Source: DASQDN01 sp035630195
Lineage (GTDB): Bacteria > Acidobacteriota > Terriglobia > Bryobacterales > Bryobacteraceae
NCBI GenBank assembly: GCA_035630195.1
Contig: DASQLD010000161.1
Coordinates: 1 to 5,113, forward strand
DNA length: 5,113 bases
Direction of reading: 5' to 3'
Shown: positions 1 to 5,113 of the stretch, in pieces
How positions within the stretch are numbered: position 1 is the first letter of the stretch
Layout of the letters: each line of letters begins with the position of its first letter
Notes under the pieces: generated by a model
Database searches by the model: none
Seen by the model: only the letters and a program-made list of their open reading frames with translations
Told to the model about the DNA's origin: nothing
Program-made: the position numbers and the translations under genes

Positions 1-244
1 CAGCGGGTTGCCGATAGATACGGGGAGTCTGGCGTGAGGACTCAAGCTTCAGCGCGTCCTTGGTGGAGTTGAATAAAGCTCGTCCAGTTGTCTCCAGAGA
101 ACGAGAGAGCTCATCCACTTCATTAGTGGTAGCCATGGACAGGGAACGATCGAGCAGAGAAGTCGTAATCCAGAGTGTCGCGACAAGGGGCGCAACGGTG
201 GCGGCTAGGAAGACGAACAGCAATCGGTTTCGTAAGCGGTTCAC
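1..244 (-). CDS. N-terminus of a membrane sensor protein, probable NtrY-like histidine kinase (partial)
   Basis: The gene starts with GTG at 244, overlapping the stop of the DUF4390-like gene (GTGA), and stays open to the window edge, giving 81 residues. The product begins MNRLRNRLLFVFLAATVAPL: a short Arg-rich cytoplasmic tip followed by one strong transmembrane helix (about 8-30) with the mid-membrane proline common in sensor kinases. After it comes a polar, helix-forming periplasmic segment, with NEVDELSRSLETTGRALFNS at 41-60 and Lys/Glu-rich heptad-like spacing after it. This is the usual N-terminal layout of NtrY-type kinases, and a DUF4390 neighbour is known for that group. HAMP, PAS, His-box and ATPase domains would lie beyond the window, so kinase identity is inferred. 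A methyl-accepting protein or other HAMP-containing receptor is the main alternative. Confidence 0.6.
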   Translation of the reverse strand, partial: MNRLRNRLLFVFLAATVAPLVATLWITTSLLDRSLSMATTNEVDELSRSLETTGRALFNSTKDALKLESSRQTPRIYRQPA

Positions 245-813
245 GGCTTGCCGTTCTGCAACAAAAGAGGACCCGCTTCCGCCCGCCATTGGCTGCCGGA
301 TCCCGGGTTGCCCGCCTTGCTAAAAATATCAATCAGACGAGCCAAGCTGATTCCTCCTTCGTCATCCGCGGCACGGCGGTCCTTCGGTTCCTGCGCCCGT
401 ACCTCCAAGCGAAGATAGACTGGCTTGTCCAACGGCAGTCCCGCTATCGGGATGTTGAGATTGTCGAGACACCAGTTCTCCGCTGCTTCGGCCGCCAAGT
501 GGGCCGCCGACGATCCCGAGCTACGCATTCGCGTCACGGAAAACTTCTCCTCCCACAAATCGTAGCTGACTACGAAGCGCTCGAAACCGCGGCGAAGAAT
601 CGAAACTCGATTATCGGCGAATACGATCAACTGCATGTCGTACGTAACCGATGCGCCATTGCGCATTCGCTCAAGAGGCTTACCCGTAAGAAAGTTAAGG
701 CGAGGGGCGGATACGCGCACCTGATCGGCGGACCTTCGAAGCACCAGATCCTGCGCGAGCATGCAAAGGCAGGCTGCGGACGCCGCGACGGACACGTATT
801 GCGCATATCGCAC
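241..813 (-). CDS. DUF4390-like exported protein of unknown function
   Basis: This 190-residue protein begins with a hydrophobic stretch (about 5-22) that reads as an uncleaved anchor or signal peptide, placing the rest outside the cytoplasm. The cysteines at 15 and 17 do not sit in a proper lipobox. The body looks beta-rich: RVSAPRLNF (33-41), a segment beginning GASVTYDMQLIVFAD (53-67), RFVVSYDLWEEKFSVTRM (79-96) and LDKPVYLRLEVRAQEP (128-143). It ends with ISLARLIDIFSKAG (155-168) and a polar tail. The sequence of features (a 'weakly basic output' body, then ISLxxLIxxFS) resembles the DUF4390 family, which often sits next to an NtrY-like sensor kinase, as here. The start is GTG with GGGGA about 9 bases upstream. 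Its TGA overlaps the kinase start by four bases (GTGA), which implies coupled translation. An accessory or sensory role for that kinase is plausible but inferred; no catalytic motif is visible. Confidence 0.65.
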   Translation of the reverse strand: MRYAQYVSVAASAACLCMLAQDLVLRRSADQVRVSAPRLNFLTGKPLERMRNGASVTYDMQLIVFADNRVSILRRGFERFVVSYDLWEEKFSVTRMRSSGSSAAHLAAEAAENWCLDNLNIPIAGLPLDKPVYLRLEVRAQEPKDRRAADDEGGISLARLIDIFSKAGNPGSGSQWRAEAGPLLLQNGKP

Positions 814-829
814 CGTTATCGTCCCCGTT

Positions 830-2050
830 CTAGAAATTCATTCCCAGGATAAACAGCGGTTGAACGGAACCGGCACGAAGCGGAAATGCCAAGGCAAGGA
901 AGAGTCCTTCGCGACCTCCTACCGATACACCCACAGAGTGTTTGACGTCCGACTTCTCTCCTCGTTCCCATACAGATCCCGTATCGTAGAAAGCTCCGAG
1001 CCAATGAAAGGTGTATTCAATGGACGCGTGCGCGACGCGAGAGCCACCGACCGGAGCTACATCAAACTTGCTCCAGCCCCTTAACGTCCGCGAATCGCCA
1101 AGTGTGAATCGCTCATAAAGGGGAGCCTCTCCGGCGATCGTGCCGAGATGGAAGGAAGCCGAAACGATGTTGTTTCGGACTTCTGCCATGTATTCGGCAG
1201 TCATGGCGTGTCTGTTGTACACGTAATCGCTACCGAACGATCTGGTGGCCGCCCGCAGGCAATACCCTGCGTCTACCTCCTGCCTGGAAGCATCAGAAGC
1301 CCAACGCCTGCGATATCGCAGAGTAGTCGTCACGGCGTTTGCAGCTTCATACCTGGCGGCCGGAAATTGTGTTTGAAAGTGCTGAATGTCAACGCCTGCT
1401 GAGAATGTCAATGACTCAAGCAGGGCTATCGATATTGATGGCGCCATGTGATACCGCTCGCGATATATACCGGGAAGATCCGGCCGCGCGGCGAGTGCGT
1501 TCAGTGTCGTCGCATTCCATTGCTGATGAAAGCTTTCGTAATCGAGACCTAAGCGAACCCGCTCCGCGATTCGGCGGGATACGCCGAGGCTATAGCCGGC
1601 GTAGCGCTCTAGCAACTGATCCGAGTCGGTTTGCATGCCGACAGCGAAACTCAAGCCACCAGCATTAAAATCGCTACGAACTCCTGCGGTGATTCCGTGC
1701 TTTGAATGATATGCGAGCTTATTGACATCGGCATCCGCTTCAAAGACGCGCGGCGCATCGAAAACCAGCTTTACATGCTCTGGCTTTACGCCTTTCTCGA
1801 TCCGGTGCTCAACCTTTCGATTGAGCTGGTTAGCGAGACGACGGGAGACCTTGTCCACAACGTCCTGATCGAACTTGGTACCGATGAGGGTGTCAAGCTC
1901 CGATTGAAGCTGACTACCGACTTTCTTGGCAGCGGACGACGGAACGACTTCGATGGCTTCGATCGTATATTTCGAATTGACGTTCTCAGCAGCCGCTTCG
2001 TCGGCCCATATGGGTGTCGAAACGAGCAGCGCACAAAGCAAAACCCTCAT
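830..2050 (-). CDS. Small Omp85-superfamily (BamA/TamA-like) outer membrane beta-barrel protein
   Basis: The 406-residue product starts with a short signal peptide (MRVLLCALLVSTPIWA, probable cleavage before Asp17). A single POTRA-like segment follows at about 28-98. From about 115 to the end come alternating amphipathic strands of a beta barrel. Omp85 hallmarks are clear in the C-terminal half: FTLGDSRTLRGW (315-326, containing the LRGW version of the conserved VRGF/Y loop-6 motif), GGSRVAHASIEYTF (335-348), FYDTGSVW (354-361) and a final strand ending in Phe406 (LFILGMNF), the C-terminal signal recognised by the BAM complex. BamA has five POTRA domains and TamA three, so with one this protein is not the main assembly factor. 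It more likely inserts, secretes or anchors a specific partner. No companion lipase or two-partner substrate is visible. The ATG is fixed by the signal peptide and lies within a 12-base inverted repeat. Sixteen bases separate its stop from the DUF4390-like gene, suggesting cotranscription. Confidence 0.85.
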   Translation of the reverse strand: MRVLLCALLVSTPIWADEAAAENVNSKYTIEAIEVVPSSAAKKVGSQLQSELDTLIGTKFDQDVVDKVSRRLANQLNRKVEHRIEKGVKPEHVKLVFDAPRVFEADADVNKLAYHSKHGITAGVRSDFNAGGLSFAVGMQTDSDQLLERYAGYSLGVSRRIAERVRLGLDYESFHQQWNATTLNALAARPDLPGIYRERYHMAPSISIALLESLTFSAGVDIQHFQTQFPAARYEAANAVTTTLRYRRRWASDASRQEVDAGYCLRAATRSFGSDYVYNRHAMTAEYMAEVRNNIVSASFHLGTIAGEAPLYERFTLGDSRTLRGWSKFDVAPVGGSRVAHASIEYTFHWLGAFYDTGSVWERGEKSDVKHSVGVSVGGREGLFLALAFPLRAGSVQPLFILGMNF

Positions 2051-2077
2051 TGCGCAATCTCTAGTGCAATGAGGGTT
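2042..2077 (-). promoter_or_regulatory. Perfect 12-base stem-loop enclosing the start codon of the Omp85-like gene
   Basis: AACCCTCATTGC (2042-2053) and GCAATGAGGGTT (2066-2077) are perfect reverse complements with a 12-base loop. In the minus-strand transcript the 3' arm contains the ATG of the outer membrane protein gene (2050-2048) and its next two codons. The weak ribosome binding site AGAG lies in the loop (2062-2059). Such a hairpin would hide the start codon. In the same direction the stem runs straight into a T-rich stretch (GGGTTTTGCTTT), so it also resembles an intrinsic terminator or attenuator after the regulator gene. An alternative 10-base palindrome, ATTGCGCAAT (2049-2058), overlaps it and could form instead or act as a DNA operator. 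The repeat is visible directly; its function is inferred. Confidence 0.6.
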
Positions 2078-2084
2078 CCAGTCT

Positions 2085-2107
2085 CTAATCTGCTGAATTT
2101 AGATTAG
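2085..2107 (-). repeat. Inverted repeat, 7-base arms, in the leader of the Omp85-like gene
   Basis: CTAATCT at 2085-2091 and AGATTAG at 2101-2107 are perfect reverse complements separated by nine bases. The arms are AT-rich and no T-run follows on the minus strand, so it does not look like an intrinsic terminator. It lies in the 86-base gap between the Crp-type regulator and the outer membrane protein gene, upstream of a second, larger inverted repeat. It may be an operator for a dimeric regulator or a small leader hairpin. The half-sites do not resemble TGTGA, so binding by the neighbouring Crp-type protein is not supported by sequence alone. Confidence 0.45.
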
Positions 2108-2136
2108 TTAGGATGTATTCAGCCTGTGCCCAATCT

Positions 2137-2838
2137 TCACACCTGTTGCGCCGCGGCGGCTGTCGTCCGAGCGACCGGCGGCACACCGTTGATTGATTCG
2201 CGGAGCATGTCAAGCGAGGGAATCATGACGAGTCGATGACCAAGCGCAATCAGGCCTTGACGAGCTAGGGCGTTCAGCGTAGTTGACGTGGTCTCCCGTG
2301 TGGCGCCCACCAGACTTGCGAGTTCGTTCTGAGAAATGTGGATGACGCTACCGGTAGGGTCGTGGCTCGGACTGAGACGCGCCAGTTCTTCCAAATAATA
2401 GACCAGCCGTTCCTTTACATCGCTCTGGCACAGATGCTCGATTTTGCGTTCCAGTTCATCTTTACGGAGCAGGAGATGCTGTGTAAGCAGGCGCCATACT
2501 TCCGGTCGACGTTCGCAGAACTTCTGGAAGGCATCGGTGGGTATCGAGTATGCGATACCGGACTCCAGTACTTTCGCCGAAACATTGAATGCGCCTTCGC
2601 CAGTGAGGGCCTGTTCCCCGAACAATTCACCTGGAGCGACAACCGATAAGAGAATTTCTCTGTTGCCTTCCGTGGTCCGCTCGATCTTTACTAATCCCGC
2701 ATCCAGGAAGAATACGTGATTTGCGGGCGTGCCCACGGAGAACACAGCCGCGGCTCGGCGGTTCAAAACTACCTTTTTCACGCCGTCAGCAGACAGCAGA
2801 TCTTCCCGAATTGCATTCGCAAGGGCGGTCAGTCGCAC
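2137..2838 (-). CDS. Crp/Fnr-family transcriptional regulator
   Basis: This 233-residue protein has the usual Crp/Fnr layout. A cyclic-nucleotide-type beta roll spans about 23-100 with PGELFGEQAL at 69-78. A long dimerisation helix follows (about 101-136). A C-terminal winged helix-turn-helix spans about 166-205: HISQNELASLVGATRETTS covers the turn and the start of the recognition helix, followed by LNALARQGLI. Arg181-Glu182-Thr183 match the Arg-Glu-Thr with which E. coli CRP reads TGTGA, but the later arginine (Arg185 in CRP) is Thr. Where CRP has Arg82-Ser83 for the cAMP phosphate, this protein reads FNVSAKV, so the arginine appears replaced by Val. No N-terminal cysteine cluster of the FNR iron-sulfur type is present. 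The GTG start has AGAGGA about 8 bases upstream. It begins 18 bases after tyrA and is probably cotranscribed with it. The C-terminal tail (about 219-233) is Ala/Thr-rich and looks disordered. Target genes and ligand are unknown. Confidence 0.92.
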   Translation of the reverse strand: MRLTALANAIREDLLSADGVKKVVLNRRAAAVFSVGTPANHVFFLDAGLVKIERTTEGNREILLSVVAPGELFGEQALTGEGAFNVSAKVLESGIAYSIPTDAFQKFCERRPEVWRLLTQHLLLRKDELERKIEHLCQSDVKERLVYYLEELARLSPSHDPTGSVIHISQNELASLVGATRETTSTTLNALARQGLIALGHRLVMIPSLDMLRESINGVPPVARTTAAAAQQV

Positions 2839-2856
2839 GGTATTATCCTCTTACAT
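2839..2856 (-). promoter_or_regulatory. tyrA to regulator junction with ribosome binding site
   Basis: The 18 bases between the tyrA TAG and the regulator GTG contain AAGAGGA at a suitable distance (about 8 bases) from the start. There is no room for a terminator and no inverted repeat, which supports readthrough from the aromatic genes into the regulator. A promoter inside the 3' end of tyrA, which is AT-rich near 2860-2880, is possible but I cannot point to convincing -35 and -10 elements. Confidence 0.6.
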
Positions 2857-3714
2857 CTAGCTCTTAATATTGTTTTGCCGCCGGATTCTTGTGGCTATCT
2901 CGGTGGCGGTAGCGAAAACGTCCCCTAGCCGCTGGGTTTGCAAATTATCTCTCAGCTCTGTAAGTTTGTCAATATACACGTCCAGTGCGTGTTCAATATT
3001 TTCCTTATTCGTTGACACAATGTCTTTCCATATTTCAAAGGAGCTAAGAGCGAGACGGGACATATCGAATAACCCAGGTCCTGCAAGTTTCAGATGCTCA
3101 TGATTCTCAAAGGCATTAGCTAATGATACAGCAAGCGCTGTAGATGCCATTTGAGGCATGTGGGAAGTGAATGCCACGGCACGGTCGTGGTGCTGGGGAT
3201 TCAGTGAAAGTATGTGGGCTCCACAACGTTCTAACCAATTTATGAAGCCACTTGCCTGAGGTGTATCTAACTCATCATTGCAATTTGGAGTGAGAATATA
3301 AGGTCGACCTCGAAAGAGGTCGGCGCATGCGGATGTGACACCACGACTTTCCTTCCCGGCCATGGGATGCCCGCCTAGAAATCTCGCCTTTCTGATCGTT
3401 TTCGACGCCGTTTCCACGATTCTTACTTTCGTGCTGCCGGCATCGGTAATCAGACACTTTGATGCTGCAATCGGTCCGAGGAATTCTAAAGTTTTTTCAA
3501 TGGCGGAAATCGGCTGGGCGAGATAAATCAGGTCGCATTCCACCGCAGCGGTTTCCAAATTGATTCCATGGTCGATGGCGGCTAATGCAATGGCCTGTTC
3601 AATGGTTTGCGGCGAGCTCACTCCGGCGATACGTCCTTTGAATCCAGCGGCCCGGAGAGCGAGGCCAAATGAACCGCCAATCAAACCCACGCCGACTATG
3701 GCGACAGACTCCAT
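2857..3714 (-). CDS. tyrA: Prephenate dehydrogenase (TyrA)
   Basis: TyrA oxidatively decarboxylates prephenate to 4-hydroxyphenylpyruvate (or arogenate to tyrosine) with a nicotinamide cofactor. Numbered from the longer GTG-start form (288 residues), the Rossmann motif GVGLIGGSFGLALR is at 11-24, TDAGSTK at 93-99, GGHPMAGKE at 117-125 and SHMPQ at 187-191. The family signature GPGLFDMSRLALSSFEIWKDI is near 215-235. His119 and His188 lie in the conserved active-site segments. There is no fused mutase or C-terminal ACT domain, so mutase activity must come from the separate AroQ gene. I prefer the ATG at 3714 (285 residues): a GGAG sits 8 bases upstream and the start is one base past the aroF stop. 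The alternative GTG at 3723 overlaps aroF by 8 bases and has its GGAG running into the start codon. The segment after the second beta strand reads AGVSSP, without the acidic residue usual in NAD-specific Rossmann folds, so NADP use or the arogenate route cannot be excluded. Confidence 0.94.
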   Translation of the reverse strand: MESVAIVGVGLIGGSFGLALRAAGFKGRIAGVSSPQTIEQAIALAAIDHGINLETAAVECDLIYLAQPISAIEKTLEFLGPIAASKCLITDAGSTKVRIVETASKTIRKARFLGGHPMAGKESRGVTSACADLFRGRPYILTPNCNDELDTPQASGFINWLERCGAHILSLNPQHHDRAVAFTSHMPQMASTALAVSLANAFENHEHLKLAGPGLFDMSRLALSSFEIWKDIVSTNKENIEHALDVYIDKLTELRDNLQTQRLGDVFATATEIATRIRRQNNIKS

Positions 3715-3715
3715 G

Positions 3716-4729
3716 TCAGACACTCCGGCCGACAGCCGAGGCGATGATACGAAGCTGACTCATCAATTCAGAAAACTGCTCCGGCTTTAGAGACTGAGCG
3801 CCATCGGAGACAGCCTTGTCTGGATCCGGATGAACTTCAACAATCAGGCCATCGGCTCCTGCTGCAACGGCCGCCCTAGCCATCGGCAGGACGTGGTCGC
3901 GCCGACCCGTCCCGTGGGACGGATCGGCGATCATCGGCAGGTGCGAGAGCTTTTTGACAATCGGGATCGCCGAAATATCCATCGTGTTTCGTGTATAGGT
4001 TTCGAAGGTGCGGATTCCCCGTTCGCAGAGGATGATGTCGTAGTTCCCTCCGGCTAATAGATATTCCGCCGAGAGCAGGAGTTCCTCAATCGTTGCGGCT
4101 ATCCCTCGTTTGAGCAGGACGGGCTTCTTGATCTTTCCCAGTTCACGCAGCAAATTGAAATTCTGCATGTTACGCGCGCCGACTTGAAAAATGTCCACGA
4201 ACTCCGACATCACGGGGATTTGCGTCTGGTCCATGACCTCGGATATAACGAGCAACCCGTGTCGATCAGCCGCATCTCGAAGCATTCGCAGGCCGTCCGG
4301 GCCCAAGCCTTGAAAGCTGTAGGGGGAACTGCGAGGCTTGAAAGCTCCGCCACGGATTACTTTCGCTCCAGCCCTTGCGACCAACTCGGCCGAAGATTCG
4401 ATCTGATCTCGATTTTCGACGCTACATGGTCCGGCCATGGCAATGATGGTGTGACCGCCGATCTCTACGTCCTTGATCCGGACAACTGTGCCACCCGGAC
4501 GAAATCCCCGGCTCGCCAATTTGTATGAGGAGGCGATGCGATGGGCTTCCTTGACGCCATCCAACACCTGAAACTCGGCCGGATTAATCTCTTCTTCCGA
4601 GCCTACTCCGCCAAGGACGGTGTGAACGATGCCGGTGGAGCGATGCACGGTAAAGTTCAGCGCTACCATTCGATCGATGACACCCTGAATCTGCTCGTCT
4701 GTGGCGTTTTCCTGCATTACCACGATCAT
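3716..4729 (-). CDS. aroF: 3-deoxy-7-phosphoheptulonate (DAHP) synthase, type I-beta with ferredoxin-like regulatory domain
   Basis: The enzyme condenses phosphoenolpyruvate and erythrose 4-phosphate to DAHP, the entry step of the shikimate pathway. At 337 residues it is nearly the size of the Thermotoga maritima enzyme and follows it throughout. Residues 1-70 form the ferredoxin-like (ACT-like) domain, starting MIVVMQ. The TIM barrel carries MAGPCSVE (98-105), GGAFKPRSSPYSFQGLG (127-143), VGARNMQNF (183-191), LLKRG (205-209), ILCERGIRTFE (233-243), DPSHGTGRRD (269-278) and VEVHPDP (297-303). The metal ligands Cys102, His272, Glu298 and Asp309 fall at the same numbers as in T. maritima. In that relative the N-terminal domain mediates tyrosine/phenylalanine feedback inhibition, so similar control is likely here. 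The ATG follows the chorismate mutase TAA with no spacer; an AAGGA about 11 bases upstream, inside the mutase gene, can serve as ribosome binding site. The name aroF is used in the generic sense; it is not an orthologue of E. coli AroF (type I-alpha). Confidence 0.96.
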   Translation of the reverse strand: MIVVMQENATDEQIQGVIDRMVALNFTVHRSTGIVHTVLGGVGSEEEINPAEFQVLDGVKEAHRIASSYKLASRGFRPGGTVVRIKDVEIGGHTIIAMAGPCSVENRDQIESSAELVARAGAKVIRGGAFKPRSSPYSFQGLGPDGLRMLRDAADRHGLLVISEVMDQTQIPVMSEFVDIFQVGARNMQNFNLLRELGKIKKPVLLKRGIAATIEELLLSAEYLLAGGNYDIILCERGIRTFETYTRNTMDISAIPIVKKLSHLPMIADPSHGTGRRDHVLPMARAAVAAGADGLIVEVHPDPDKAVSDGAQSLKPEQFSELMSQLRIIASAVGRSV

Positions 4730-5020
4730 TTACGATTGCATCCTTGTCTTCTGCAGAGTGCGCATCTCGTCTATTACGCGTTCGAAGATGCGACGAACGG
4801 CATCGCCGTCAAGAGGCCCGTGATTGTTGTCGAGCACATTCTTGTACACCTGATGTTCGCGGTTCGGCTCGTAAACTGGCATCGCCTGGTCGCGTTTAAC
4901 CGTGCCGATTATTTCGACCACTCGCGCGCGTTCGTTCAATAACGCAAGCAACTGAACGTCAATTCGGTCGATATTTCGCCGGCATTCGGCAAGCTTCTCG
5001 ACTGCGGCTTCGTGCGTCAC
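4730..5020 (-). CDS. aroQ: Chorismate mutase, monofunctional AroQ class
   Basis: This 96-residue, all-helical protein should rearrange chorismate to prephenate in the cytoplasm, the first step specific to phenylalanine and tyrosine. Its length fits a single AroQ domain without a fused partner or signal peptide. Aligned by eye with the E. coli P-protein mutase domain, the active-site residues are present: Arg14 (E. coli Arg11), Arg31 (Arg28), Lys42 (Lys39), Glu51 (Asp48), Arg54 (Arg51), Glu55 (Glu52) and Gln90 (Gln88). The helix-1 core IDVQLLALLNER is typical. The position matching E. coli Ser84 appears to be Met86. The GTG start is supported by a strong GGAGGA ribosome binding site a few bases upstream. 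The start overlaps the stop of the upstream gene (GTGA), and the TAA stop directly abuts the DAHP synthase ATG. In some Bacillus-type bacteria these two activities are one fused protein; here they are adjacent separate chains that could still form a complex (inference). Confidence 0.93.
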   Translation of the reverse strand: MTHEAAVEKLAECRRNIDRIDVQLLALLNERARVVEIIGTVKRDQAMPVYEPNREHQVYKNVLDNNHGPLDGDAVRRIFERVIDEMRTLQKTRMQS

Positions 5021-5113
5021 GAATTCCTCCGTTTGAGGCCCGCCGCAAGATCGCGTGTGAAAGTCTCGAGGTTATGCTCCAACTCCGGTCCTGCGCCGCT
5101 TTTCTCGATCGTT
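5017..5113 (-). CDS. trpA: C-terminal end of a probable tryptophan synthase alpha subunit (partial)
   Basis: Only the last 31 codons and a TGA stop lie in the window; the gene continues beyond the 5113 edge. The visible tail begins TIEKSGAGPELEHNLETF and ends in LAAGLKRRNS, an amphipathic, Lys/Arg-rich helical end. It resembles the TrpA C-terminus, where a GSAxVxxIE segment is followed by a final helix. TrpA cleaves indole-glycerol phosphate to indole, which the beta subunit joins to serine. The stop overlaps the chorismate mutase GTG start by four bases (GTGA), and the ribosome binding site of that next gene lies inside this tail. The assignment rests on a short, weakly conserved tail plus its place ahead of other aromatic genes. 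Another reading frame is also open across the segment, but it does not end at this junction. Another enzyme of the same pathway would fit nearly as well. Confidence 0.55.
   Translation of the reverse strand, partial: TIEKSGAGPELEHNLETFTRDLAAGLKRRNS

Noticed and set aside
175..852. A 225-codon open frame on the plus strand
   Set aside because: It lies antisense to the DUF4390-like gene and the sensor start, both supported by overlaps, ribosome binding sites and protein features. Its translation is Arg-rich and low in recognisable structure, as expected of a shadow frame.
1706..2107. A 133-codon plus-strand open frame covering the Omp85-like N-terminus and the gap
   Set aside because: It is antisense to the signal peptide and POTRA coding sequence, and the translation shows no family features; a shadow is the simpler reading.
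2078..2136. A sigma-70 type promoter for the Omp85-like gene (TTGGGC with a TAACTA-like -10)
   Set aside because: The spacing is acceptable but the -10 match is poor, so I do not call it; the gene may be cotranscribed or use a promoter I cannot recognise.
2130..2145. TCACA near the end of the regulator gene as a Crp-type binding site
   Set aside because: Only one half-site is present, with no TGTGA partner at the proper spacing.
3714..3723. GTG at 3723 as the tyrA start
   Set aside because: It is possible, but the GGAG runs into the start codon, whereas the ATG at 3714 has the same GGAG at an ideal distance of 8 bases.
4541..4942. A 133-codon plus-strand open frame across the aroF/aroQ junction
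   Set aside because: It is fully antisense to two confidently identified enzymes and shows no recognisable domain.
1..5113. Mobile elements, CRISPR arrays, tRNA or rRNA genes
   Set aside because: I found no transposase, integrase, spaced direct repeats or RNA-gene-like segments; the window is filled by ordinary minus-strand genes.

Overview
The window is a compact bacterial stretch with every gene on the minus strand, so transcription runs from high to low coordinates. Almost all sequence is coding. Junctions are mostly overlaps, abutments or short gaps, and the only sizeable gap is 86 bases (2051-2136). Starts are unusually rich in GTG: chorismate mutase, the Crp-type regulator, the DUF4390-like protein and the kinase all appear to use it. 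Gene order and protein style suggest an Acidobacteria-like Gram-negative. This is an inference from an aromatic amino acid cluster, an Omp85-type outer membrane protein and a DUF4390/NtrY-type pair; no marker gene is present to prove the phylum.

Region 1 (5113 to about 2857) is aromatic amino acid biosynthesis. It begins with the last 31 codons of a gene that looks like the end of trpA (tryptophan synthase alpha). A free-standing AroQ-class chorismate mutase follows, then a type I-beta DAHP synthase of Thermotoga type with its N-terminal ferredoxin-like regulatory domain, then TyrA prephenate dehydrogenase. DAHP synthase commits carbon to the shikimate pathway, chorismate mutase turns chorismate into prephenate, and TyrA takes prephenate towards tyrosine. 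Junctions are a GTGA overlap, a zero-base TAA/ATG abutment and a one-base gap (or 8-base overlap), so translation is probably coupled.

Region 2 (2838 to 2137) is a Crp/Fnr-family regulator placed 18 bases after tyrA, probably in the same transcript. It keeps the Arg-Glu-Thr start of a CRP-like recognition helix but appears to lack the arginine that binds the cAMP phosphate.

Region 3 (2136 to 1) is an envelope and signalling group. It holds a small Omp85-superfamily outer membrane protein (one POTRA-like domain plus barrel), a DUF4390-like exported protein, and the N-terminus of an NtrY-like membrane sensor kinase that runs off the window. The gap before the Omp85 gene holds two inverted repeats. 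The larger is a perfect 12-base stem that buries the Omp85 start codon and leaves the weak ribosome binding site in its loop. In the same direction it is followed by a T-rich run, so it could be a translational switch, an attenuator/terminator, or both. This hairpin is the most interesting non-coding signal in the window. I see no mobile element, CRISPR array, tRNA, rRNA or obviously new multi-gene system.
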